Origin: JBOHUC01 sp050733935
GTDB lineage: Bacteria; Eisenbacteria; RBG-16-71-46; DASYSL01
Reading direction: 5' to 3'
Assembly: GCA_050733935.1 (NCBI GenBank)
Contig: JBOHUC010000157.1
Span: 1-42,553, forward strand
Length of the DNA: 42,553 nucleotides
In this document: in pieces, positions 16,629 through 25,146 of the stretch
Layout: every line of letters starts with the position of its first letter
Numbering within the stretch: the stretch's first letter is position 1
Notes under the pieces: generated by a model
Database searches by the model: none
Seen by the model: the letters and a program-made list of their open reading frames with translations, nothing else
What the model was told of the DNA's origin: nothing
Translations under genes and position numbers: made by a program

Positions 16629-16670
16629 AACGCCCGTGTTATCGGCAGGAAGTTCCGTTCCTGAAGCGAG

Positions 16671-16700
16671 TTGCATCGTTCCGCACAGGCTCGCTAGAGT
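16671..16700 (+). promoter_or_regulatory. Leaderless-type promoter of the DMT permease gene
   Basis: TTGCAT (16671-16676), an 18-base spacer and TAGAGT (16695-16700) are followed by six bases and the GTG at 16707, so the mRNA would start at or beside the initiation codon. Confidence 0.55.
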
Positions 16701-16706
16701 GCCCGC

Positions 16707-17612
16707 GTGCCGCTCTCCGTCAGTGCCGCGATGCTGCTCCACGTCCTCCTCTCGGCAGGCACGTTCCTGATCGCGAAGGTGGCGCTCGCGAGCTTCGAGC
16801 CCGCCGCCCTCGCCCAGCTCCGCTTCGTGATCGCAAGCGCCGCCCTGGTCGGCCTCGCCCTCGCCGGCGCGTCCGGCGCACCGCACACGTCACGCCCGGC
16901 GCAGACGCCACGTGCACCCTGGCCGTCGCGCGCCGACTGGCCGGTCCTCGTCCTCCTCGGACTCCTCGGCACCACCGTGAACCAGGGACTGTTCCTGTTC
17001 GGGCTCGCGCGCACGCGCCCCGCGCACGCGGCCCTCCTCTATGCGATGACGCCGATCCTGGTGCTCTGCATCGCGTGGTTGCGCGGGATCGAGCGAGTCG
17101 AGGGGCGGCGCGCGCTCGGAGTCGGGCTCGCGTTCGCGGGAGGCGTGTACCTCCTGAGCGGACGCGGGTTCTCGTTCGAGCGCGCGCACGTGCTCGGCGA
17201 TGCGCTCGTCTTTCTCGCGGTCGTCGCCTGGGCGCTCTATACGGTGCGGAGCAAGGAGCTCCTCACGCGCATTGCGCCCGTTCCGCTCACCGCCTGGGCC
17301 ATGGCGGTCGGCACGATCCTGTTCCTGCCGATCGGCGTTCCCGCCGTTCTGCGCGTCGACTTCACGCGCATCCCCACGGCGGCGTGGATCGGGCTCTTCT
17401 ATCTCGCACTCGTGACGTCGGTCGTCTCGTACCTGATCTGGGCCCGGGCGCTCGCCCGCGTCGACGCGAGCCGCGTGGCCGTGTTCACGAACCTCCAGCC
17501 GATAGCAACCGCGCTCCTCGCGTGGGCTTTCCTGGGAGAGGGGCTCACGCTCCACTTCGTTCTCGCGGCGGCCGCGGTCATTGCCGGCGTCTGGATGGTC
17601 GAGCGGGGCTGA
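16707..17612 (+). CDS. EamA/DMT-superfamily permease
   Basis: A 301-residue integral membrane protein with about ten transmembrane helices in two EamA repeats. The second repeat has the typical LALVTSVVSYLIWARALARVDASRVAVFTNLQPIATALLAWAFLGE run (quoted in parts). The family exports small metabolites; the substrate cannot be told from sequence. The GTG at 16707 is chosen because a good -10 lies six bases upstream; the ATG at 16731 is the alternative. The gene diverges from the histidine kinase. Confidence 0.85.
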   Translation: MPLSVSAAMLLHVLLSAGTFLIAKVALASFEPAALAQLRFVIASAALVGLALAGASGAPHTSRPAQTPRAPWPSRADWPVLVLLGLLGTTVNQGLFLFGLARTRPAHAALLYAMTPILVLCIAWLRGIERVEGRRALGVGLAFAGGVYLLSGRGFSFERAHVLGDALVFLAVVAWALYTVRSKELLTRIAPVPLTAWAMAVGTILFLPIGVPAVLRVDFTRIPTAAWIGLFYLALVTSVVSYLIWARALARVDASRVAVFTNLQPIATALLAWAFLGEGLTLHFVLAAAAVIAGVWMVERG

Positions 17613-18028
17613 TGCCCCCGGGCCCCCGGGCCCCCGGGCCCCCGGGCCCCGGCCGCCCACCGCACACCGGCCCACCGCCCACCACCTCCCGCCCGCCGCG
17701 GAATGCAACACCCTGTGGCGCCACGGATGCAGGGTGCGCGGCGGTCCGCAGGCCCGCCGACGAAAAACCGCGCTATTTGCCTGTCCGGCGCGGGGTTTGG
17801 CCCTCGGCCCCCGCGGCATGACCCGTGCTCTCTCGCCAGCGATCGGGAGCGGCCGAGAACGCTATGGGAAGCGGGTCGAGAGGCCTGCTAGCCTTGGATC
17901 GTTCATCCGACCGCCCTCATTGGAAGCCCGGAGGCCCGGGAAGTCAGGGGAGCCCGAGGCCCGGGAAGTCAGCCCGCGGGGAGGATCCGTCGCGGTTCCG
18001 AGTTCCGCACAGGAAGGAGTTTGCGCGC
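17613..18028. other. Intergenic stretch with simple repeats
   Basis: This 416 bp region begins with four and a half copies of CCCCCGGG. It later carries a direct repeat of GAGGCCCGGGAAGTCAG (about 17933 and 17961) ahead of the subtilase gene. I see no gene. An upstream in-frame ATG at 17825 would give a 68-residue extension before the signal peptide and is rejected. Confidence 0.6.
17615..17652. repeat. CCCCCGGG tandem repeat
   Basis: Four full 8-bp units (17615-17646) plus a partial one start three bases after the permease stop codon. The minus strand therefore has five G runs of four or five and could form a quadruplex; each unit is also self-complementary at CCCGGG. Confidence 0.8.
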
Positions 18029-20617
18029 TTGGCCATCGCATCGCGGCACTTTGCCCAGTCGTCCATCTTCGCCATCACCGGTTTCGTCGCACTCGGATTC
18101 GCGCTCCTTCCCGGAGCCCGGACGGCCTCGGCCCAGGCGCCGGGACAGGAACCGGGACGCGGGCCGCGCGAAATTCCGTTCGGTCTCGAACGCGTCGAGA
18201 ACAGCGCCCTCGCCGAGCGCTTCGCACACGATGACGCGACGCGCGGACGCGTCGTGGACGTGATGATCCGCGGCCCCGTGAGCCGCGGCGCCCTCGAAGC
18301 CATGGGCGTGAGCGTCGGCACGCAGGCCGGAAACGTGACGACTGCGCGCATGCCGCTGGCCTCCGCGGCCCAGGTTGCGCGGCTTGCGGGCGTGGAAGCG
18401 GTCCGTCTGGCGACGCCGCTCAAGCCCCACAACGATCTCCTGGTCGTCGACGCGCGCGCGAACACCAAGCGCACCCAGAGTCCACCGCTCGCCGGCTTCA
18501 ACGGCAACAACGTGGTCGTCGGCTTCATCGACTCGGGCATCGAATACCAGCACGACGACTTCAAGAATCCGGACGGCACGACGCGTCTCCTCTCGATCTG
18601 GGACCAGAACGCGATCGGCTCGCCCCCGTTCGGCTACGGCTACGGCAACGAGTGCACGCAGGCGCAGATCCAGGCCGGAACCTGCCCCCAGAGCGATCCC
18701 GTGGGCCACGGGACGCACGTCACGGGCATCGCGGCCGGCGACGGCAGCGCGACCGGCAATGCCGTTCCGGCGTTCAAGTACAGCGGGATGGCGAACAAGG
18801 CTTCAATCGTCATGGTGAAGACGAACTTCACCGACACGGGCCTCCTCGAAGGCGTGCAGTACATCTTCGACAAGGCGGCAGGCCTCGGGCAACCCGCGGT
18901 CGTGAACATGAGCCTCGGCTCGAATCTCGGACCGCATGACGGCACGACCGATCTCGAGCTCGGCCTCCAGGCGCTCGTCGGGCCCGGAAAGCTTCTTGTC
19001 TCGTCGGCGGGCAACTCGTTCGGGGCCGCGCTGCATGCGCGCCTCAACTCGACGGCTGCGAACGACTCGCTCACGTTCGTCATTCCGGCCTACACGGGCT
19101 CGGCGGGAAATCCCGACTTCATCGTGCTCGACGGCTGGTACGAGGGGACGGACAACTACCGGCTCCAGCTCAAGTCGCCGACCGGGAAGGTGTTCGGTCC
19201 CATCAGCAAGGGTGCGAACTTCATCGCTCCGGGGAGCGGGGCCGATCCGATGAACGCGGACGGCCGCGTCTACATGGAGAACGCGACCACGCCGGCCAAC
19301 AACGGGGACGCGAACCTCTACATCGAGGTCACGGACGTGAGCGGCGCGCCGCGGCCGCGATCGGGCAACTGGATCCTGACCGTGATCCCGGTCTCGGTCG
19401 TGAGCACGGGACGCGTCCATTTCTGGTGCTACTCGGAGCTCTCTCCGACGTATCCGGACGCGTTCTTCGGAACGCGCGCGGACAACGACGTGACGATCAG
19501 CCAGCCGGCGACGTCGGACTCGGTCATCGCAGTTTCCGCGCACGTCACGCGCGTGAACTGGACGTCGTCCGCGCCGGGTCAGCCCGGGCCGTGGACGTTC
19601 AACGAAGTGCTGAACCAGATCGGGTCGTTCTCGGGCAGTGGTCCCCGGCGGGACAACGTGATGAAGCCCGATCTGTCGGCTCCGGGAACGGCGATCGCGT
19701 CCGTGCTCTCGACCGCGTGGGTCGCCGCCGGCGCCGCCTTCGGATGGGACGCGCGCCTCGCCGTCGACGACGGCAAGCACGCGATTCTCCAGGGCACGTC
19801 GATGTCCGCGCCGGCCGTGACCGGGGCGCTCGCGATGATGCTCCAGCAGAATCCGACCCTGACCCCGGCGCTCGCGAAATCGCGCCTGGCCGCGAACACG
19901 CGGCGGGACGCTTTCGTGAACGGCTCCGGCGCCGTGCCGAACAAGCGCTTCGGCTGGGGCAAGCTCGACCTCAACAACATCCTGCCGAACGTGGACACGG
20001 TCGCGCCGCTCGTCTCGCTCCTGCGTCCGAACGGCGGTGAACTGTTCCAGGTGTCGAGCACGGACACGATCCGTTGGACGGCTTCGGACAACGTGGGCGT
20101 GACCGCGGTGAACCTCGAAGTTTCGACCGACAACGGACTCAACTGGAGCCCGATCGCAAGCGGGCTCGCGAACTCGGGCCAGTATCTGTGGCCGGTGCCG
20201 AACACGCCGAGCACGCAGGCGCGCGTCCGGGTGACGGCGCTCGACACGCAGAACCAGGCGCAGGACCAGAGTGCGAACGTGTTCACCATCCAGTCGAGCG
20301 TGGATACCACACCCGCGCCGCTTGCGTTCGCGGTGCACCGGGCGACGCCGAGTCCGTTCTCGACCACGACGGCGATTGGATTCGATCTGCCGGGCACGGG
20401 CGCACCCGGAGGCACGTGGCGGACGACCGTGAAGATCTACAACATTGCCGGGCGCCTCGTGCGCGTTGCGCTCGACAGCGATCTCACGCCCGGTCCGCAC
20501 ACGGCGGGCTGGGACGGTCGTGACGATCGCGGATTCCTGCAGCCGGCCGGTGTGTACTTCGTCGAGGTCGCGACCTCGGAGCACCGGGGCCACGCCCGCG
20601 CCGTTTACTTACGGTAG
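18029..20617 (+). CDS. Secreted subtilisin-like serine protease (S8) with FlgD-like Ig domain
   Basis: An 862-residue exported peptidase. A TTG start at 18029 is chosen: GGAG lies nine bases upstream and it directly precedes a signal peptide ending TASA-QA. The triad is Asp168 (GFIDSGIEY), His227 (GHGTHVTG) and Ser591 (GTSMSAPAV), with oxyanion Asn in SSAGNSFG. The long segment between His and Ser includes an inserted beta-sandwich-like region. After the catalytic domain come an Ig-like region and a C-terminal FlgD-type Ig domain (VKIYNIAGRLVRVALD, WDGRDDRGFLQPAGVYFVEV) like that of the protein at 10603-12600. An I9-like propeptide may lie around residues 35-130. It is probably a secreted or surface degradative protease. 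Confidence 0.9.
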   Translation: MAIASRHFAQSSIFAITGFVALGFALLPGARTASAQAPGQEPGRGPREIPFGLERVENSALAERFAHDDATRGRVVDVMIRGPVSRGALEAMGVSVGTQAGNVTTARMPLASAAQVARLAGVEAVRLATPLKPHNDLLVVDARANTKRTQSPPLAGFNGNNVVVGFIDSGIEYQHDDFKNPDGTTRLLSIWDQNAIGSPPFGYGYGNECTQAQIQAGTCPQSDPVGHGTHVTGIAAGDGSATGNAVPAFKYSGMANKASIVMVKTNFTDTGLLEGVQYIFDKAAGLGQPAVVNMSLGSNLGPHDGTTDLELGLQALVGPGKLLVSSAGNSFGAALHARLNSTAANDSLTFVIPAYTGSAGNPDFIVLDGWYEGTDNYRLQLKSPTGKVFGPISKGANFIAPGSGADPMNADGRVYMENATTPANNGDANLYIEVTDVSGAPRPRSGNWILTVIPVSVVSTGRVHFWCYSELSPTYPDAFFGTRADNDVTISQPATSDSVIAVSAHVTRVNWTSSAPGQPGPWTFNEVLNQIGSFSGSGPRRDNVMKPDLSAPGTAIASVLSTAWVAAGAAFGWDARLAVDDGKHAILQGTSMSAPAVTGALAMMLQQNPTLTPALAKSRLAANTRRDAFVNGSGAVPNKRFGWGKLDLNNILPNVDTVAPLVSLLRPNGGELFQVSSTDTIRWTASDNVGVTAVNLEVSTDNGLNWSPIASGLANSGQYLWPVPNTPSTQARVRVTALDTQNQAQDQSANVFTIQSSVDTTPAPLAFAVHRATPSPFSTTTAIGFDLPGTGAPGGTWRTTVKIYNIAGRLVRVALDSDLTPGPHTAGWDGRDDRGFLQPAGVYFVEVATSEHRGHARAVYLR

Positions 20618-20657
20618 TTTCGCGGCCGTTCGCGGTCGTTTCGCGGAGTTCCGAATC

Positions 20658-21830
20658 TCAGCCGGCGCCCAGGGCCGCGCGTTCGCGCGCGGCCCTTTCG
20701 CGTGCCTTCCGCGCCAGAGCGGCGGCCGCTTCGCGGTGCTGGCGCCGCGACTCCCAGAGCCGATCCCGAAGCGCATCGAGCCCTTCGCCGGTCTTCGCCG
20801 ACACGCGCAGCGATCCGGGGAACTCGACCGGGAGCGCGAGCACGACGGCTTCGTCTTCCACGGCATCGATCTTGTTGAACACGAGCTGCGTGGGACGCGG
20901 CGGACCGCCGAGCGACTCGAGCACCTGCTCGACGTTCGCGATCTGCGCGCGAAACGCGGGATCGGCCGCGTCGACGACGTGGAGCCACAGGTCGGCTTCG
21001 ACGACTTCGGCGAGCGTCGAGCGGAACGACGCCACCAGGTGATGCGGCAGCTTCCGGATGAAGCCCACCGTGTCGGTGAGGAGGAGCACCTCGCGCGCCG
21101 GGTTCACGAGCCGGCGCGTGGTCGCGTCGAGCGTCGCGAACAGGCGGTCCTCCGCGCGCACGTGCGCGCGCGTGAGTGCATTGAAGAGCGTGCTCTTCCC
21201 CGCGTTCGTGTAGCCCACGATCGCAACCCGGTACTCGTTCGCACGGGCCTGGCGCTGGACCCTGCGCTCCTTCTCGACGAGCGCGAGCTCGCGCTTGAGG
21301 AGGGCCACGCGGTCGCGCGCGATCCGCCGGTCGGTCTCGAGCTGGGTCTCGCCCGGTCCGCGCGTTCCGATGCCGCCGCCCAGGCGCTCCAGGTGCTGCC
21401 ACATGTGGCGCAGGCGGGGCAGCGAGTACTCGAGCTGCGCGACCTCGACCTGGAGGCGCGACTCGCGCGTGCGCGCATGGCGCGCGAAGATCGAGAGGAT
21501 GACCTCGGAGCGGTCCACGACCTTCCGGTCGAGCATCTTCTCGAGATTGCGAACCTGCGCCGGCGTGAGGTCTTCGTCGCACACGATCGTGTCGGCCGAC
21601 GTGTGCACGGCGAGTCCCTTCAACTCTTCGAGCTTGCCCTTCGAGAGAAGCGTGCCGGGACTCGGCGTGCCGCGCTTCTGAATGAGCTCACCGACGATGA
21701 CGCCGCCTGCGGTTTCTGCGAGACGCGAGAGTTCATCGAGCGAGGTGCGAACTTCGGACAGCGGTCGGCGTCCGGCGTAGCCGACTAAGACGGTGCGTTC
21801 CGGGCGGTGATCCTGACGCGGGTCGTAGAT
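20658..21830 (-). CDS. hflX: GTPase HflX
   Basis: A ribosome-associated GTPase of about 390 residues. The HflX N-domain is intact (VLVGYAGRRPLSEV, GGVIVGELIQKRGTPSPGT, LSKGKLEEL, DEDLTPAQVRNLEKML). It is followed by the GIGTRGPGETQLETDRR coiled-coil segment and the G domain: GYTNAGKST (G1), DTVGFIRKLPHHLV (G3), NKID (G4). HflX splits stalled 70S ribosomes under stress. The only conventional start (TTG at 21623) would delete about 69 conserved residues. The reading frame runs up to a GGAGG at 21841-21837, followed by ATT (21836) and ATC (21830), so a rare AUU/AUC start is likely; ATC is taken here for its six-base spacing. A good promoter lies at 21939-21910. Confidence 0.9.
   Translation of the reverse strand: MYDPRQDHRPERTVLVGYAGRRPLSEVRTSLDELSRLAETAGGVIVGELIQKRGTPSPGTLLSKGKLEELKGLAVHTSADTIVCDEDLTPAQVRNLEKMLDRKVVDRSEVILSIFARHARTRESRLQVEVAQLEYSLPRLRHMWQHLERLGGGIGTRGPGETQLETDRRIARDRVALLKRELALVEKERRVQRQARANEYRVAIVGYTNAGKSTLFNALTRAHVRAEDRLFATLDATTRRLVNPAREVLLLTDTVGFIRKLPHHLVASFRSTLAEVVEADLWLHVVDAADPAFRAQIANVEQVLESLGGPPRPTQLVFNKIDAVEDEAVVLALPVEFPGSLRVSAKTGEGLDALRDRLWESRRQHREAAAALARKARERAARERAALGAG
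20671..20700 (+). terminator. TTCG-loop hairpin between convergent genes
   Basis: An 11-bp perfect stem (20671-20681 with 20686-20696) closed by a TTCG tetraloop, then TTCG. It sits 54 bases after the subtilase stop, inside the last codons of the convergent hflX. It may terminate the plus-strand transcript, although the T tract is very short. Confidence 0.4.
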
Positions 21831-21909
21831 CGGAATCCTCCAAAACGTGCGCCTTCGAGGCGCGCGGGGACACGAGGTCGGGTCAACTTCTCAGACTGTC
21901 GATCGGACG

Positions 21910-21939
21910 AGTCTAGGCGGCCCCGGGCGGAGCGGTCAA
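21910..21939 (-). promoter_or_regulatory. hflX promoter
   Basis: On the minus strand TTGACC (21939-21934), an 18-base spacer and TAGACT (21915-21910). This predicts a leader of about 70 bases ending in the GGAGG before the proposed AUC/AUU start. Confidence 0.6.
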
Positions 21940-22016
21940 CCGGCCGCCGCAACGGCCCACGCCCCGGCCCGAAGTCCCAAGTGCCGACGCGACATGCAGT
22001 TTCACGTTTCTGTGCC

Positions 22017-22045
22017 TTGACCTCGCGGGTTCCGTCCGGTAGCCT
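22017..22045 (+). promoter_or_regulatory. trxA promoter
   Basis: TTGACC (22017-22022), 17 bases, TAGCCT (22040-22045), giving a leader of roughly 80 bases before the thioredoxin ATG. Confidence 0.6.
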
Positions 22046-22134
22046 CGACCCGTGATCCGCACCGATTCGCGCCCCCGCGCGTCTAAGGGTGCGACCGGGG
22101 CCCCGTGGGGCCCGAGGACGACTGGAGGGTGACA

Positions 22135-22464
<330 letters not shown>

Positions 22465-22489
22465 CGCGGTCGTGGAAGCGCGGCGAATG

Positions 22490-22519
22490 GGGCGAATCCG
22501 GACGGGTTCGCCCTTTTTC
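22490..22519 (+). terminator. Rho-independent terminator of trxA
   Basis: GGGCGAA (22490-22496) pairs with TTCGCCC (22507-22513) around a ten-base loop that can pair further (TCCGGACGGG), followed immediately by TTTTTCTTT. It is 26 bases after the thioredoxin stop. Confidence 0.85.
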
Positions 22520-22546
22520 TTTGATCTCGCCCGCCGTGCGCGGGCT

Positions 22547-22552
22547 TATCCT
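22547..22552 (+). promoter_or_regulatory. -10 element of the outer-membrane protein gene
   Basis: TATCCT followed by six bases and the ATG at 22559, the same -10-to-start distance as at three other genes here. A TTGATC (22521-22526) lies upstream but with a long 20-base spacer. Confidence 0.4.
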
Positions 22553-22558
22553 CTTCCC

Positions 22559-23218
22559 ATGTTCGAGCGATCAGGCGTCCTCCTTCGTCGACTTCCCTCG
22601 ATGGCAGTGCTCCTTCCCCGGCGCGGACGTGCTTTGGCCGGGCTCGTCTGCCTTGCCGGACTCGCCGGTCTCGCCGGTCTCGGAGCGCCCGCGTTCGCCC
22701 AGACTCCGCCGGTCGAGGCCCAGTCACACCGCGCTCCCCGCATTCGACCGGGCGCGTGGGAATTTGGGTTCGGAGCGTCGTTCACGAACGTGAACGGCTC
22801 GACCCAGGGCTCGGCCGAAGTGCGTGCCGGAACGTTCGTCGCCGGTGGGCCCGGTCTGTTCGGATTCGAGACCATGCTCGGTTACGCGAAGTACGGCGGA
22901 ACGGACTACGGCGACGCCCAGCTCGGCGTCTCCTGGCAGCGGCCGGTCACGCTCGAGTTCACGGGAACGGGAAGAGGCGGCGTCTGGCCGTACGTCGGAA
23001 TCGGCGGCGGCGTGAGCCAGGCGTGGGGACCCGTGTACGAAGACACGCGCTATCCGGTCGGAATGAGCTTCGGCGCGCGCTTCCTACAGGGCCGGAGTGC
23101 GGCGGCACGGATCGAGTACCGCTTCCGGCGTTACCTGGATGTGCGCGAGGGGGACTACACGGAGGACGGCTGGTTTTTCGGAGTGTCGTTCTTCGCGAAC
23201 AACCCGGAATTCCCGTAG
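22559..23218 (+). CDS. Predicted outer-membrane beta-barrel protein
   Basis: A 219-residue protein with an N-terminal export signal (hydrophobic LAGLVCLAGLAGLAGLGAPAFA, cleavage AFA-QT) and then alternating amphipathic strands rich in Gly and aromatics (WEFGFGASFTNVNG, FGFETMLGYAKYGG, WPYVGIGGGVSQAWG). It ends in strands of the OmpX/outer membrane protein beta-barrel type (GWFFGVSFFANNPEFP). No specific family was recognised. The ATG at 22559 is taken because a -10 lies six bases before it; the ATG at 22601 would give a shorter, more typical signal peptide and is possible. Confidence 0.7.
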   Translation: MFERSGVLLRRLPSMAVLLPRRGRALAGLVCLAGLAGLAGLGAPAFAQTPPVEAQSHRAPRIRPGAWEFGFGASFTNVNGSTQGSAEVRAGTFVAGGPGLFGFETMLGYAKYGGTDYGDAQLGVSWQRPVTLEFTGTGRGGVWPYVGIGGGVSQAWGPVYEDTRYPVGMSFGARFLQGRSAAARIEYRFRRYLDVREGDYTEDGWFFGVSFFANNPEFP

Positions 23219-23232
23219 GCCGTTTCGCGAAG

Positions 23233-23286
23233 GGTCACCTCTTCTTCAAAGGTCACTTCTTCTTCAAAGTTCACTTCCTCTTCGGC
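23233..23286. repeat. 18-bp tandem repeat, three copies
   Basis: Units GGTCACCTCTTCTTCAAA, GGTCACTTCTTCTTCAAA and a diverged third copy (23233-23250, 23251-23268, 23269-23286). The array spans the 3' end and stop codon of the convergent SRPBCC gene, so copy-number change could alter that C-terminus. Confidence 0.8.
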
Positions 23287-23861
23287 CACGCCTTCTTGTC
23301 GCGGTCCTTCCCCGATTCCACGTACGGCTTCAACCGTTCGAACAGAAAGTGCGCCCAGACGCTGTCCACGATCGTGGGCCAGTCCTTCTCGATGTGTCCG
23401 GAGCCGCTGCCCTTGAAGTGGACGACCGTGCTGTCGCCCTTCGCTTCGAGATCGTACGTGCTCTCGAACACGAGTCCGTTGCCCGCAAGGCCGAGCGGGC
23501 CCGCGAAGCGAAGCCGCTTCCCACGCTCGGCCCACGTCACGGTCGCGTGCAGCACGCCGTCGCCCGCGTCGTTGAAGACCTCGTAGAAGCCTCCACCCGG
23601 CCACGGCTCGATGTAGAAGCCCTTCGGGTTCTCCGAGAACTTGTGATCCCACCACGGCGAGAGGTCGCCCGTAATCGCGTCGTAAATGCGGGCCGGGCTT
23701 CCGGGCAGGGTGAGCCGGTGCTCGAACGTGAATGCTCCGGAGTCCACGGTCTTCACTTCCGCGCGCGCGTCGAGCGTCCCTGCGCCGAGGCAGGCGACCA
23801 CGAGAACGAGGAGGCCATTCCGCGCGTTCCGGCCGTTTCGCGCGTTCCGGCCGTTCCTCAA
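23271..23861 (-). CDS. Exported SRPBCC (START-like) family protein
   Basis: A 196-residue protein with a signal peptide (NGLLVLVVACLGAGTLDARA-EV) and an SRPBCC/AHSA1-type fold: TLPGSPARIYDAITGDLSPWWDH, PGGGFYEVFN, VLHATVTWAERGKRLRFAGPLG, LVFESTYDLEA, then a C-terminal long helix. Such folds bind hydrophobic ligands; an exported version suggests a periplasmic role. The TTG at 23861 is supported by GGAGGG five bases upstream and by the TTGA overlap with the upstream stop at 23858. The N-terminus contains an 18-bp in-frame repeat (NGRNARNGRNARNG). Confidence 0.75.
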   Translation of the reverse strand: MRNGRNARNGRNARNGLLVLVVACLGAGTLDARAEVKTVDSGAFTFEHRLTLPGSPARIYDAITGDLSPWWDHKFSENPKGFYIEPWPGGGFYEVFNDAGDGVLHATVTWAERGKRLRFAGPLGLAGNGLVFESTYDLEAKGDSTVVHFKGSGSGHIEKDWPTIVDSVWAHFLFERLKPYVESGKDRDKKAWPKRK

Positions 23862-24247
23862 GGTCTCCCTCCCGAAGCTTGTTCCCGCGGGCGATGGAGC
23901 AGCGTGAGGCCGAATCCGATCGCGCTGAACGGAAGCCAGTACGGGAGCGGTGCGCCGAGGATGCACAGCACGAGGCCCAGGATCGCAATCGCCTCATCGA
24001 GCGCCCACGCGAGAATGGGACCCGGAGGTCGGTCTGCCGTCTTTCCGTGCACCACGTGCGCCCCGATCGCGAGCACGACGGCGAGGCCGCCGAACGCGAT
24101 CGGCAGGATGCCGAGCACCGGGTTCGCCGCGTCGGCCGGTGCCGCATCGCGGAGCACGCCGCTCAGGCCGAGTGCGACATACAGCACCTGCGAAGCGAGA
24201 AAGCTGCCCCACAGGATGATCGGGGCAGGAGCCGCCTTGGTCGCCAT
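23858..24247 (-). CDS. Small four-helix membrane protein
   Basis: A 129-residue protein with four predicted transmembrane segments (about 8-32, 43-65, 79-97, 101-117). It begins MATKAAPAPIILWG and ends in a short charged tail. No family was recognised with confidence. GGAG lies upstream of the ATG at 24247. It is 9 bp downstream of the lipoprotein gene and shares a TTGA overlap with the SRPBCC gene, so the three probably form one transcription unit. Confidence 0.7.
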   Translation of the reverse strand: MATKAAPAPIILWGSFLASQVLYVALGLSGVLRDAAPADAANPVLGILPIAFGGLAVVLAIGAHVVHGKTADRPPGPILAWALDEAIAILGLVLCILGAPLPYWLPFSAIGFGLTLLHRPREQASGGRP

Positions 24248-24256
24248 GAGTGGCTC

Positions 24257-25090
24257 CTAGTGAAGGGCCCGTCCGCAGCCCTTGTAGGTCTTGCCGTCGA
24301 TGAGAACGGTGACGCGCGACGGGAAGTCCGCGCCGCTCATCGAATCCTGGCAGGGCGTCGGCTCGATCGTGACCGTGAGATCGTGCGCCTCGGTGACCGC
24401 GTGATAGACGGCGCGCCCGTCGACGGTCGGAGGCGGCGCCGGCGTGTGCACGGACGTGGCGCCGTAGTCGAGCACCAGGTCGATGCGAGCGCCGTCGGCG
24501 ATCTCGAGCATCCAGCCGGGCTCGTTTCCGGTCGCACGAAAATCGATGCCCCGGAGCTTCGCATCCGCCCACACCGCCTTCGCCGGATTGTTCCGGCAGG
24601 CCTTGTACGTGCGTCCGTCCACTTCGATCATGGCTTCGTCGCCGTGACTCCAGAACACGATGCCCGCAGCCTCGTATTTCGCGCCCGACGCCGCCGGCAC
24701 GTGCGGAAGGGCGACGCCGCGTCCGGGCATGAACACCCATGCCGTGTCCTCGTTCGCCCTCACTTCGAATTCCGTGCCCTCGCACTCGAAGACGAACGTG
24801 CGCGTCGTGGTCGAGGAAGCCGGCGCTGTGGGCGTGGTCGGCGTGGTGGCGTCGGGCGAGGCCGCTCCCGGCTGCCCGGACGGAGCATCGGCCGAGTCCG
24901 CGTGCGTCGTGGTCGACGATTCCTTCCGGGCGCAGCCCGTCGCAAACGTGCTCACGATCAGGACGGCGACCGCGAGCACGCTGACGAGTCCGGTGGCGAG
25001 TCCGGTGGCGAGTCCGGTCGTGAGCACTGCGTTCCGGCGCGTCCCTCTTGCCCGGCCTTTCCGTGGTTCTGCTCGATTCGTCGCGCTCAT
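24257..25090 (-). CDS. Lipoprotein with MliC domain and COG3650-like domain
   Basis: A 277-residue lipoprotein with a lipobox at Cys53 (FATGC) after an unusually long N-terminus, then a Ser/Thr/Pro-rich linker. Residues about 97-165 match the MliC lysozyme-inhibitor fold (TFVFECEGTEFEVRANED, IVFWSHGDEAMIEVDGRTYKAC). Residues about 168-277 match the COG3650-type domain (GIDFRATGNEPGWMLEI, TPCQDSMSGADFPSRV, GKTYKGCGRAL). MliC proteins protect periplasmic peptidoglycan from C-type lysozyme. ATG at 25090 with AGGAAG upstream. The signal region has a 12-bp repeat coding TGLATGLATG. Confidence 0.8.
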   Translation of the reverse strand: MSATNRAEPRKGRARGTRRNAVLTTGLATGLATGLVSVLAVAVLIVSTFATGCARKESSTTTHADSADAPSGQPGAASPDATTPTTPTAPASSTTTRTFVFECEGTEFEVRANEDTAWVFMPGRGVALPHVPAASGAKYEAAGIVFWSHGDEAMIEVDGRTYKACRNNPAKAVWADAKLRGIDFRATGNEPGWMLEIADGARIDLVLDYGATSVHTPAPPPTVDGRAVYHAVTEAHDLTVTIEPTPCQDSMSGADFPSRVTVLIDGKTYKGCGRALH

Positions 25091-25146
25091 GGCGTGCTTC
25101 CTTCCGCCCTCGCGGTTCCGCCGCCGCAATCGCGCGCGCGAGTCTA

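Larger units (their letters stand above)
21831..22134. other. Divergent intergenic region hflX / thioredoxin
   Basis: About 300 bp holding the hflX promoter (21910-21939, minus) and the trxA promoter (22017-22045, plus) with their untranslated leaders. The trxA leader contains a short GGGCCCC/GGGGCCC stem near 22097-22113. No gene is seen. Confidence 0.6.

Noticed and set aside
13299..16664. 1121-residue plus-strand open frame opposite the histidine kinase
   Set aside because: It is antisense to an unmistakable kinase, is Arg/Glu/Asp-rich without domains, and arises from the codon bias of GC-rich DNA.
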